Below, in pieces: positions 34,256-42,352 of a DNA stretch of 54,622 nt; position 1 is the first letter of the stretch; each line of letters starts with the position of its first letter. Source of the DNA: Sphingobium sp. Ant17 (GTDB lineage Bacteria; Pseudomonadota; Alphaproteobacteria; Sphingomonadales; Sphingomonadaceae). The notes beneath the pieces were generated by a model, which did no database searches, had not been told where the DNA came from, and saw nothing but the letters and a program-made list of their open reading frames with translations. The stretch spans positions 578 through 55,199 of the forward strand of contig NZ_JEMV01000032.1 in the NCBI RefSeq assembly GCF_000588875.1. Reading direction: 5' to 3'. Both the position numbers and the translations under genes were made by a program.

Positions 34256-35791
34256 ATGCCGCGTATCGACCAAAGCGTGGACGTCGCCATCATCGGCGCT
34301 GGCCCGGCGGGCCTGACCGCCGCCTATCTGCTGACCAAGCAGGGCTATAGCGTGACGGTGATCGAAAAAGACCCCGTCTATGTCGGCGGCATCAGCCGCA
34401 CGGTCGAACTGGACGGCTTCCGCTTCGACATTGGCGGCCATCGCTTCTTTTCCAAATCGCAGCAGGTGGTCGACCTGTGGAACGAGATATTGCCCGACGA
34501 CTTCATCCAGCGTCCCCGGATGAGCCGCATCTATTATGAGGGCAAATTCTACAGCTATCCGCTCCGCGCGTTCGAGGCGCTGTGGAATCTGGGCATCTGG
34601 CGATCGACCCTGTGCATGGCGAGCTTCGCCAAGGCGCGGCTCTTCCCCAACCGCAACGTCCGCTCCTTTCAGGATTGGACCGTCAACGCCTTTGGCCACA
34701 AGCTCTTCTCCATCTTCTTCAAGACCTACACCGAAAAAGTATGGGGCATGCCGTGCGACGAAATGTCGGCCGACTGGGCGGCGCAACGCATCAAGGGCCT
34801 GTCGCTGTGGGGCGCGGTGGTCGATGGCCTCAAACGCTCGCTCGGCCTCAACAAAAAGCCCAATGACGGCATGGCGACCAAGACGCTGCTCGAAACCTTC
34901 CGCTATCCGCGCCTTGGCCCCGGCATGATGTGGGACGCCGCGCGCGACCGTGTGGTCAAAGGCGGCAATCAGGTGTTGATGGCGCACAGCTTCAAGCGGC
35001 TGGAACAGGAACCGGGCACCGACGGCTGGCGACTGGTGGCCGAAGGGCCGCAGGGCGATGTCGTCATCACCGCCGCCCATGTCATTTCCTCCGCACCGAT
35101 GCGCGAACTGGCGGCCCGCATCCATCCGCTGCCCGCGACGCTACCGCAAGCGATGGACCTCAAATATCGCGATTTCCTGACCGTCGCTTTGATGGTGAAG
35201 GGCGAGGATATCTTCCCCGACAACTGGATCTACATCCACGACAGCAAGGTGCAGGTCGGCCGCATCCAGAATTTCCGCAGCTGGTCGCCGGAAATGGTGC
35301 CCGACCCGACGCTCGCCTGCGTCGGCCTTGAATATTTCTGTTTCGAAGGCGACGGCCTGTGGTCCTCGACCGACACCGATCTGATCGCGCTGGCGACAAA
35401 GGAAATGGCGCTGCTGGGCCTTTGTAACCCCGACGATGTCGTGGGCGGCGCGGTGGTGCGGCAGGAAAAGGCCTATCCCGTCTATGACGACGCCTATGCC
35501 GCCAATGTGCTGGCGATGCGCAGCGAACTCGAAACGCGCTATCCCACGCTGCACATGGTCGGCCGCAACGGCATGCACCGCTATAATAATCAGGATCATG
35601 CGATGATGACGGCGATGCTCACCGTCCGCAATATCGTCGCGGGCGCGCGCGTCCATGACGTCTGGTCGGTCAATGAAGACGCCGAATATCATGAGGCGGG
35701 CGATGAGGGCCAGATCGGTGGAGCTGATGCGGACGCGCAGGCCGCACTCGCCAGCACCCGCGCCGTACCATCACGGCTCAAGGCCGCCTGA
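34256..35791 (+). CDS. FAD-dependent oxidoreductase, amine oxidase/UDP-galactopyranose mutase-like
   Basis: 511 residues from ATG 34256 (GGGGA upstream). N-terminal Rossmann FAD site VAIIGAGPAGLTAAYLL with VIEKDPVYVGGISRT, then GFRFDIGGHRFFSKS as in UDP-galactopyranose mutase-like proteins. C-terminal FAD-closing region GRNGMHRYNNQDHAMMTAML. Starts a three-gene set with a GtrA flippase-like protein and a GT-C glycosyltransferase, which suggests a role in surface sugar modification. The actual substrate is unknown. Confidence 0.82.
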   Translation: MPRIDQSVDVAIIGAGPAGLTAAYLLTKQGYSVTVIEKDPVYVGGISRTVELDGFRFDIGGHRFFSKSQQVVDLWNEILPDDFIQRPRMSRIYYEGKFYSYPLRAFEALWNLGIWRSTLCMASFAKARLFPNRNVRSFQDWTVNAFGHKLFSIFFKTYTEKVWGMPCDEMSADWAAQRIKGLSLWGAVVDGLKRSLGLNKKPNDGMATKTLLETFRYPRLGPGMMWDAARDRVVKGGNQVLMAHSFKRLEQEPGTDGWRLVAEGPQGDVVITAAHVISSAPMRELAARIHPLPATLPQAMDLKYRDFLTVALMVKGEDIFPDNWIYIHDSKVQVGRIQNFRSWSPEMVPDPTLACVGLEYFCFEGDGLWSSTDTDLIALATKEMALLGLCNPDDVVGGAVVRQEKAYPVYDDAYAANVLAMRSELETRYPTLHMVGRNGMHRYNNQDHAMMTAMLTVRNIVAGARVHDVWSVNEDAEYHEAGDEGQIGGADADAQAALASTRAVPSRLKAA

Positions 35792-35795
35792 TTCC

Positions 35796-36203
35796 GTGAT
35801 CGACCGGCTGCGCGCCTTGGCCCTGCTGGTCGCGCGCGTCACCTTTGCCCGCTATCTGCTCGCCAGTATCTGCGCGCTGGCGAGCGACATGGTGCTGTTC
35901 CTGGCGCTGGACCACTGGGGGGCACCGCCTTTGTTCGCGGCCTTTGGCGGCTATGCCGGGGGGCTGCTGGTCCACTGGATCATCAGCATCCGCTTCGTCT
36001 TCGACACCGGCACGGGGCCGACCCATGCCCAGCGCGCAGGCTTCGTCGCGAGCGCGCTGCTCGGCATGGGCCTCACCCTGCTCCTTGTCGGTGGCCTCAG
36101 CGCGCTCGGCCTCGCCCCGGCGCTCGCCAAGCTCGTTTCCATCCCGGTCAGCTTCCTCACCGTCTATGCGATCCGCAGCTATGCCGTCTTCGGCCGCGCC
36201 TGA
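35796..36203 (+). CDS. GtrA-family membrane protein
   Basis: 135 residues from GTG 35796, four bases after the oxidoreductase stop. Four membrane helices (FARYLLASICALASDMVLFL, about 53-75, a third near 88-108, VSIPVSFLTVYAIRSYAVF) and the C-terminal family signature RSYAVFG. GtrA-like proteins help flip undecaprenyl-linked sugars across the inner membrane for glycan decoration. Overlaps the next gene by 23 bases. Confidence 0.85.
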   Translation: MIDRLRALALLVARVTFARYLLASICALASDMVLFLALDHWGAPPLFAAFGGYAGGLLVHWIISIRFVFDTGTGPTHAQRAGFVASALLGMGLTLLLVGGLSALGLAPALAKLVSIPVSFLTVYAIRSYAVFGRA

Positions 36204-37938
36204 TCGCCACCGGGCGGCGCTGCTGGCGTTGCTCGGCTGGCTGCTGTGCAGCGCGGCGATGCTGTGGCTGTACCGCAGCAACATCGCCACGCTCGGCTTC
36301 CGCGATCCCGACGATGCCATGCGGCTGGTGCAGATCCGCGACTGGATCGGCGGGCAGGCCTTTTGGGACGTGTCCCAGCATCGGGTGAACCCGCCGCTCG
36401 GCGGCCCGATGCACTGGTCGCGCATCGTCGATCTGCCGGTCGCCGCGCTGATCCTGCTCTTCACGCCCCTTTTCGGCACCCTTCAGGCGGAAATATGGGC
36501 CTGCGCCATCGTGCCGCTGTTGCTGCTCGGTGGCTTGACCGCAGCGACATTCGTCGCGACGCGGCGGATGGCCGGGGTCATTCCCGCCCTGCTCGCCGTC
36601 GCCCTGCTGCTGACCGCGCCCAGCATATTGGTGCAGTTCAGCCCCTTGCGGATCGACCATCATGGTTGGCAGATCCTGCTCGCCACGCTCGCCCTGTGCG
36701 GCGCGGTCGATGACAGGCCCATGCGCGGCGGCATCATCGCCGCTCTGGCGCTGGCGCTCTGGCTCCAGATTTCGAGCGAAAGCCTCCCCTATGTCGCGCT
36801 GTTCGGTGCCACCTTCGCACTGCGCCACTGGATCGCCCGCGATCAGGCGCCCCGCTTCTTCGCCTTCGCCCTCACCCTGGGCTTCGCAGCGCTGCCCCTG
36901 CTAGGCCTGTTACGCGGGCCGAACGCCGCTTTCGCCCGCCATTGCGACGCGCTGTCCTCCGTCTATGTCTGGCCACTGGTCGCGCTGGCGATCACCACGC
37001 TCGCGGCCGCCCGGCTGATCGGCGCGGCCACCGCGCCCCGCCGCTTCGCCATCGCTGCGATCGGCGGCGGCGCGGCGCTGGCGACCTTTGCCCTGACCGG
37101 CGGCCCCTGCCTGTCGGGCGATCCCTTCGCGGCGCTCGGGCCGCTCGCCTATAAGCTATGGTATCTTCAGGTGATGGAGGGCCGCCCGATCTGGGAACAG
37201 AGCCTGTCGATGGGCGGCGTCATCCTGCTCCCCCCTCTGCTCGGCGTCGGTGCCGCGCTGCTGGCGGCGCGCGCGGCGCAGGGCGAAGCGCGGATGCGCT
37301 GGTTCACCCTCGCCTTGCTATTGCTCGGCACGATGGGCGTCGCGATGCTCGTGATGCGCGCCTTGTCGGTCGCCCATGTCTTTGCCCTGCCCGGCATTGC
37401 CTGGCTGTTGATCGCCCTGCTCCGGCGCATCCAGGCTTCGCGCCACATGCTGGCGCGCGTCGCCGGATCGGTGGCGCTGGTGGTGTTGACCCCCGCAGGC
37501 CTGTCTGCCTTGTGGGCCAGCGTCGCGTCCAGCCCCAAGCCGCCCGAGACGGCGGGTGCCGATTGCCGCGCCGCCGCCAGTCTCCTTCCCCTCCGCGCGC
37601 TGCCGCCAGCCACCCTGTTCGCGCCGCTCGACCTTGGCCCGGACATTCTCGCCCGGACCGGCCACAGCGTCATCGGCACCGCGCATCATCGCAATGCCGT
37701 CGGGATCACCACCGTCATTGCAGGTTTCGTCGATCCGCCCGATCAGGCCCGCGCGATCATAACCCGCACCCGCGCCACCTATCTGATCGCCTGTGAAAGC
37801 CTGAGCGAATTTCGGGTCTATGCCAGGACGAACCCTGCAGGCCTCGCCGCCCTGCTGGCAAAGGACGCGCCGCCCGCCTGGCTGGAACCGATCCCCATGA
37901 CCGGACCGGTGCGCCTCTACCGCATCAGGCCGGAATGA
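36181..37938 (+). CDS. GT-C-type membrane glycosyltransferase
   Basis: 585 residues from ATG 36181, overlapping gtrA. About 11-12 membrane helices. A conserved first periplasmic loop carries GFRDPDDAMRLVQIRDW and HRVNPPLGGPMHWSRIVDLP, whose acidic residues mark GT-C enzymes of the GT39/STT3-like type using lipid-linked sugar donors. The last 140 residues are periplasmic. Its 3' end overlaps the convergent msrB by 14 bases. Probably transfers the sugar flipped by the GtrA protein. Confidence 0.78.
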   Translation: MPSSAAPDRHRAALLALLGWLLCSAAMLWLYRSNIATLGFRDPDDAMRLVQIRDWIGGQAFWDVSQHRVNPPLGGPMHWSRIVDLPVAALILLFTPLFGTLQAEIWACAIVPLLLLGGLTAATFVATRRMAGVIPALLAVALLLTAPSILVQFSPLRIDHHGWQILLATLALCGAVDDRPMRGGIIAALALALWLQISSESLPYVALFGATFALRHWIARDQAPRFFAFALTLGFAALPLLGLLRGPNAAFARHCDALSSVYVWPLVALAITTLAAARLIGAATAPRRFAIAAIGGGAALATFALTGGPCLSGDPFAALGPLAYKLWYLQVMEGRPIWEQSLSMGGVILLPPLLGVGAALLAARAAQGEARMRWFTLALLLLGTMGVAMLVMRALSVAHVFALPGIAWLLIALLRRIQASRHMLARVAGSVALVVLTPAGLSALWASVASSPKPPETAGADCRAAASLLPLRALPPATLFAPLDLGPDILARTGHSVIGTAHHRNAVGITTVIAGFVDPPDQARAIITRTRATYLIACESLSEFRVYARTNPAGLAALLAKDAPPAWLEPIPMTGPVRLYRIRPE

Positions 37939-38401
37939 AGCGCATCGCCACGCCGTTCATGCAATAACGTTTGCCCGTCGGCCTTGGCCCGTCATCGAAC
38001 ACATGGCCCAGATGCCCGCCGCAGCGCGCGCAATGAACCTCGGTGCGCGGATAGCCCAAGTCGAAGTCGCGACTCGTGCCCACCGCCTTGGGCAGGGGCG
38101 CGTAGAAGCTCGGCCAGCCCGTGCGGCTGTCGAACTTAGTCTTGGAACTGAACAGTTTCTGGTCGCAACCCGCACAGGCAAAGACGCCCGCGCGCTTTTC
38201 CTTGTCCAACGGACTGGTGAAGGGGTGCTCCGTCGCCTGTTTGCGCAGGACATTATAGGCGAGAGGCGACAGGCGCTGGCGCCATTGCGCATCGGTCAGC
38301 GCAAAGGGATAGGCCGCTTCGGCCTCATCAAGGCCCAATCGCCAAAAGCCCAAGGCCACCGCGCCGGTCGCCATTCCGGCAAGAAGATGTCGTCTGTTCA
38401 T
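37925..38401 (-). CDS. msrB: peptide-methionine (R)-S-oxide reductase MsrB, exported
   Basis: 158 residues. A twin-arginine-like N-terminus (MNRRHLLAGMATGAVALGF) suggests export. Zinc cysteines CAGC and CARC, the RTGWPSFYAPL motif and the nucleophile Cys in KRYCMNGVAMRF are all present. It repairs oxidised methionine in envelope proteins. It overlaps the upstream ABC permease frame by 74 bases and the convergent glycosyltransferase by 14. Confidence 0.93.
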   Translation of the reverse strand: MNRRHLLAGMATGAVALGFWRLGLDEAEAAYPFALTDAQWRQRLSPLAYNVLRKQATEHPFTSPLDKEKRAGVFACAGCDQKLFSSKTKFDSRTGWPSFYAPLPKAVGTSRDFDLGYPRTEVHCARCGGHLGHVFDDGPRPTGKRYCMNGVAMRFIPA

Positions 38402-39608
38402 CCCGCAATCCTATCCACCCTAGCCTGTCGAAGCTGAACAACTGTTTCCACCAGCGCCCGCCCGACTGCATCACATGGCGGCGGAACAGCAGCACGCCGA
38501 CCCGGATGATCAGCGCTACGAACAGGGCCTGCCAGACGATCGCCAACAGATGCGGCCACAGCGCATCATCCTGCGCCGCGCGCGCGATCATGGTGAAGGG
38601 GGAGCTGAACGGGAAAATCGCGGCGGCAATTTCCGGTGCCTTGCCCATATGGTCGATGGCGTAGCTGGCGAAGAAGAAGATCATCATCTGCCCCATGGTG
38701 ACGGGCATGTTGAGCGTCTGCACCTCGCGCACCGTCGCCGCCTGCGCACCGATGCCTAAGAACAGCGAGCCGAGCAGCGTATAGGCCATCGCGAAATAAA
38801 TGACCGCCAGAGCCAGGAACACCGGCCAGCCGACCGCCGGCACCGGCACCGCGGCGCCATTGCCGCCCAGCGCGAGGAAGATCGCAAAGGCCGTCCCGCC
38901 CCAGAAGGCGATACCGACGAAGCTCATCGCCAGCATCGCCATCAGCTTCCCTAAGAAAATCGCGTCGATCGGCACGGCCGCCGCCAATATCTCGATGATC
39001 TTGTTGGTCTTTTCCTCGACCAGATTGGACAGGATCATCCCCGCCAGCAGGATCGTCAGGAAAAACATCACGATCTGCGCCACGCGGCCGATCTGCAACC
39101 GCCCCTGCGCCTGCGCGCCATTGCTCGTGGCGACTTCCTCGCGCTGCACCTGCACCATGCGCAGCGTATTTTCCGCCTGCGCCGCACTCGCGATCAGGCT
39201 GAGGTCGCCCTGCAACCGGTCCAGATCTTCCGCCTTGCCGGTCAGCACCGGCCGCGCGACCGTGCCCGACAGGATCGCCACCACCGCCGAATCCGCCCGC
39301 GCCAGTTGCACGCGCGGCGCAGGCGTCATCGGCACCCGCCGCACCCGCACCAGCGCCTGATCCCCCATCCGCTCGGTCAGCCGATCATGCGCGCGTTCCA
39401 GCCGCGCCGCCTCGCTCGCGGGCATGGCAATGCCGACCACAGGACGCAAATCGGTACTCGAAATCTTGTCGGTGAACCCGGCAAACACCATGCCGATCAG
39501 GATCGGCAGCAACGGTCCCAACAGAAACAGGATGAAGGTGCGGGACAGGACGACAGCGGTGAAATCCCGCCGCGCGATCACCAGAGCAGCGCGCCACATC
39601 TCCCTCAT
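38328..39608 (-). CDS. ABC-2-type exporter permease
   Basis: 426 residues. One N-terminal helix (FILFLLGPLLPILIGMVFAGF) is followed by a periplasmic domain (about 45-175) and five or six helices in the C-terminal half, starting IVMFFLTILLAGMILSNLVEEKTNKIIE, typical of NatB/ABC-2 permeases. Paired with the ATPase 13 bp upstream. The last 35 or so residues after RRHVMQSGGRWWKQLFSF come from a CTTCGACAGGCT repeat and from the msrB start read in another frame; homologues probably end earlier. Confidence 0.82.
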   Translation of the reverse strand: MREMWRAALVIARRDFTAVVLSRTFILFLLGPLLPILIGMVFAGFTDKISSTDLRPVVGIAMPASEAARLERAHDRLTERMGDQALVRVRRVPMTPAPRVQLARADSAVVAILSGTVARPVLTGKAEDLDRLQGDLSLIASAAQAENTLRMVQVQREEVATSNGAQAQGRLQIGRVAQIVMFFLTILLAGMILSNLVEEKTNKIIEILAAAVPIDAIFLGKLMAMLAMSFVGIAFWGGTAFAIFLALGGNGAAVPVPAVGWPVFLALAVIYFAMAYTLLGSLFLGIGAQAATVREVQTLNMPVTMGQMMIFFFASYAIDHMGKAPEIAAAIFPFSSPFTMIARAAQDDALWPHLLAIVWQALFVALIIRVGVLLFRRHVMQSGGRWWKQLFSFDRLGWIGLRDEQTTSSCRNGDRRGGLGLLAIGP

Positions 39609-39621
39609 GCCCCAACCTTCT

Positions 39622-40593
39622 TCATACTAAAGCCTCCCGCTCGGCATCATCGCGCATCTGTTGCGCCGCCGCCGCACCCGCAATCGCCACGAACGCATCA
39701 TGCAGCCCCGGCCGTTCGATCGACAGGCTCTCGATGCCTGCATCGCCATCCAGCAGCGCGCGGAGCAACGGCTCGATCCCGCCATCGGGCAGCGCGAAAT
39801 GCCACGCCCCTTCCTCCTGAGTCGCATCGCCGGGCAATGCCGCCCGCCACGCGCCTTCGCGCGCCCGCGTGCGCAACCGCACCTGCGACCGCAACTGCGC
39901 GCGCGCATCGTCCACCGTGCCCTCGAACCGGATGCGCCCGCCCGCGACGATCGCAACCCGCTCGCACAATCGTTCGGCATGGGCGATGACATGGGTGGAA
40001 AACAGCACGGTGACACCCTGCTGCGCCTGCTCCCGGATCAGCCGCTCCAACTTCTCCTGGTTGATCGCATCCAGCCCGGAAAAGGGCTCGTCCAGCACGA
40101 TCAGCCGCGGCTCGTGGATGATGGTGCCGAACAATTGCACCGTCTGCGCCATCCCCTTGGACAATTGCCGGATCGGCTTGTTGATCGCCGCGCCCATGCC
40201 ATGACCCTCCAGCATATCGCGCGCCCGCACCCGCCCCTGCCGCAACGGCAGCCCGCGCAGCGCCCCCATGAAGGCGATCGCCTCATAGGCCTTCATCGAG
40301 GGATAGAGCCCGCGTTCTTCGGGCAGATAGCCGACCTGCCGCGCCATGCGCAGTGGCTGGTCCGCGCCCAGCAGGCGACGATGCCCCTCATCGGGATCGA
40401 TGATGCCGAGCAAGGTGCGCAACAGCGTCGTCTTGCCCGCGCCATTGGGGCCAAGCACGCCATAGATGGTGCCCGCAGGCACGGCGATGTCGACCCCGTC
40501 GACCGCGCGGAAGCTGCCGAATGTCTTGACAAGGCCATGGCCTTCCAGGGCATAGGCTGGAGCGGGAGCAAGGCCCGGAGTGTCGCCGTTCAT
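39622..40593 (-). CDS. ABC exporter ATP-binding subunit
   Basis: 323 residues. Walker A GPNGAGKTTLLRTLLG (about 48-63), Q-loop GYLPEERGLYP, signature LSKGMAQ, Walker B LIVLDEPFSGLD and the H-switch FSTHVI make a complete NatA-like ATPase domain; the last 90 residues form the DUF4162 tail. It drives the downstream ABC-2 permease. Its ATG is 22 bp from the divergent queG start, so the two promoters must overlap. Confidence 0.92.
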   Translation of the reverse strand: MNGDTPGLAPAPAYALEGHGLVKTFGSFRAVDGVDIAVPAGTIYGVLGPNGAGKTTLLRTLLGIIDPDEGHRRLLGADQPLRMARQVGYLPEERGLYPSMKAYEAIAFMGALRGLPLRQGRVRARDMLEGHGMGAAINKPIRQLSKGMAQTVQLFGTIIHEPRLIVLDEPFSGLDAINQEKLERLIREQAQQGVTVLFSTHVIAHAERLCERVAIVAGGRIRFEGTVDDARAQLRSQVRLRTRAREGAWRAALPGDATQEEGAWHFALPDGGIEPLLRALLDGDAGIESLSIERPGLHDAFVAIAGAAAAQQMRDDAEREALV

Positions 40594-40615
40594 GCCCTTG
40601 TGATAGTCTGGACCC

Positions 40616-41731
40616 GTGGCCGTGCAAACCGAAACCTTGGAAGACCGGCTAAAGGGTCAGGCCGCGCAATTGGGCTTCGCCATCTGCCGCATAGCGCCCG
40701 CCGATGCCGCCCCGCAAAGTGCCGAGCGGCTGCGCCAATGGCTCGACGCTGGCCATCATGGCGACATGTTGTGGATGGAGGAACGGGCCGAACAACGCGG
40801 CTCGCCCCAGGGGCTGTGGCCGGACGTGCGCAGCGTCATCATGCTGGGCATGAGCTATGCGCCGGGGCGCGATCCGCTGGCGCTCGCCGATGTGCCCGAC
40901 CGCGCCCGCATTTCGGTCTATGCGCAGGGCAAGGATTATCACGACGTCGTCAAAAAGGCGCTGAAAGCGTTGGCCCGCTGGCTGGTCGATCAACAGCCAG
41001 GCGCCCTCAAGGTGTTCGTGGATACAGCGCCGGTCATGGAAAAGCCGCTGGCCCAGGGCGCAGGGCTCGGCTGGCAGGGCAAGCATAGCAATCTCGTCAG
41101 CCGCGACCATGGCAGTTGGCTGTTCCTGGGCGCCATCTACACCGAACTTACGCTGGCTCCCGACAGCGCGGAACGCGACCATTGCGGCAGTTGCACCGCC
41201 TGCCTGACCGCCTGTCCGACCGACGCCTTCCCCTCGCCCTATGTCGTCGATGCGCGCCGCTGCATCTCCTATCTGACGATCGAACATAAAGGGCCGATTC
41301 CGCACGATCTGCGCGCCGGGATGGGCAACCGCATCTATGGCTGCGACGATTGCCTGGCGGTCTGCCCCTGGAACAAATTCGCCGACGCCGCCGCCGCCAA
41401 CCGCGCCTTCCTCGGCCGCGCCGAACTCGCCGCGCCCGAACTCGCCGATCTGCTCGCGCTCGACGATGCCGACTTCCGCGAACTCTTCTCCGGCTCCCCC
41501 ATCAAACGCATCGGCCGCAACCGCCTGGTCCGCAACGCCGCCATCGCAGCGGGCAATAGCGGGGACGCGCGGTTGCGAGGGCGGCTGGAAGCGCTGGTCG
41601 CGGATGATGATCCCGTGGTGGCGGAGGCGGCGGCGTGGGCGATCGGAAAACTATCGAGCGCCGCCCCCCTTAGCCCTCTCCCGCCTTCACGGGACCAGCA
41701 ATGTTGTAACTCACTGGCAATTGCGATCTGA
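40616..41731 (+). CDS. queG: epoxyqueuosine reductase QueG
   Basis: 371 residues from GTG 40616. Reduces epoxyqueuosine to queuosine in tRNA, using cobalamin and two 4Fe-4S clusters. The N-terminal DUF1730 cobalamin domain, ferredoxin-like [16 protein letters not shown] (about 190-205) and [13 protein letters not shown], and a C-terminal HEAT-like repeat region are present. The last 24 or so residues (after WAIGKL) derive from a CTCTCCCGCC repeat and the edge of a neighbouring gene remnant, so the tail is probably a recent extension. Confidence 0.93.
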   Translation: MAVQTETLEDRLKGQAAQLGFAICRIAPADAAPQSAERLRQWLDAGHHGDMLWMEERAEQRGSPQGLWPDVRSVIMLGMSYAPGRDPLALADVPDRARISVYAQGKDYHDVVKKALKALARWLVDQQPGALKVFVDTAPVMEKPLAQGAGLGWQGKHSNLVSRDHGSWLFLGAIYTELTLAPDSAERDHCGSCTACLTACPTDAFPSPYVVDARRCISYLTIEHKGPIPHDLRAGMGNRIYGCDDCLAVCPWNKFADAAAANRAFLGRAELAAPELADLLALDDADFRELFSGSPIKRIGRNRLVRNAAIAAGNSGDARLRGRLEALVADDDPVVAEAAAWAIGKLSSAAPLSPLPPSRDQQCCNSLAIAI

Positions 41732-41893
41732 TCCAATGAAACATGGCTGGCGACCGTAGGGGGAATAATCAACCACCCATATTTCATCGCAGTTTTTGCG
41801 AAGGTCGGCACGCATCCTTTGAAAGCCATCGCCGCTAAGGAAGCCGGATAGCCAGGATGGGTACGGCCAAGTCTGGTCGATTGGCCTCTTCAC
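41711..41893 (-). pseudogene. fragment of a type ISP restriction-modification enzyme
   Basis: 60 codons read KRPIDQTWPYPSWLSGFLS, MRADLRKNCDEIWVVDYSP and YGRQP, which matches the methyltransferase/target-recognition part of single-polypeptide type ISP restriction enzymes (normally over 1,000 residues). Nothing else of the gene is visible and the flanks are unrelated, so it is a relic of a lost restriction system. It overlaps the last codons of queG on the other strand. The family call rests on remembered sequence pattern. Confidence 0.6.
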
Positions 41894-42012
41894 GGTCAGT
41901 CGGTTCGAACGCTAGGCAGAATCCTCTACTTTCGGGGTTTACTCCTTCCCTTTGTTCACCGGAAAGCCTATCTAAATGAGGCCCGAAGAGGCGATCAAAA
42001 GAGGATGAGAGG

Positions 42013-42349
42013 ATGTTGAAGAAACCCCTGATGGGCGCGGCTCTGGTCGCGCTCCTGCTGCCAATGGCCGCACCTGCGCGGTCAGGCGGCAACGTCATGC
42101 TGGTGACGGGCGAATATCGCGGCGTAACGCGCAGCGTCACCGTAGCGCTAGCGGACCTGAACCTGCGTCACGATCGCGCCGTGGACCGCGCCGCGAGCCG
42201 CATACGCTATGCTCTCAAGCAGGTTTGTGAGATCAACAGCGCGCGCGAACTCTACGAAAAAACGCGACTATAAGGCGTGCTACGATCCAGCGATGGACAG
42301 CGCCCGAAGCGATCTGGACAAACGCATCGCAACTGCCCGCGCGACCTGA
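42013..42349 (+). pseudogene. UrcA-family exported protein with one-base insertion
   Basis: Signal peptide MLKKPLMGAALVALLLPMAAPA, then RGVTRSVTVALADLNLRHDRAVDRAASRIRYALKQVC, clearly UrcA. A run of six A (42256-42261), where five would keep the frame, shifts it after ELYEK. In the repaired frame it continues RDYKACYDPAMDSARSDLDKR to TGA 42347, restoring the second Cys. Length 337 confirms one extra base. Paralogue of 33744-34076. Confidence 0.8.
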
Positions 42350-42352
42350 GCC

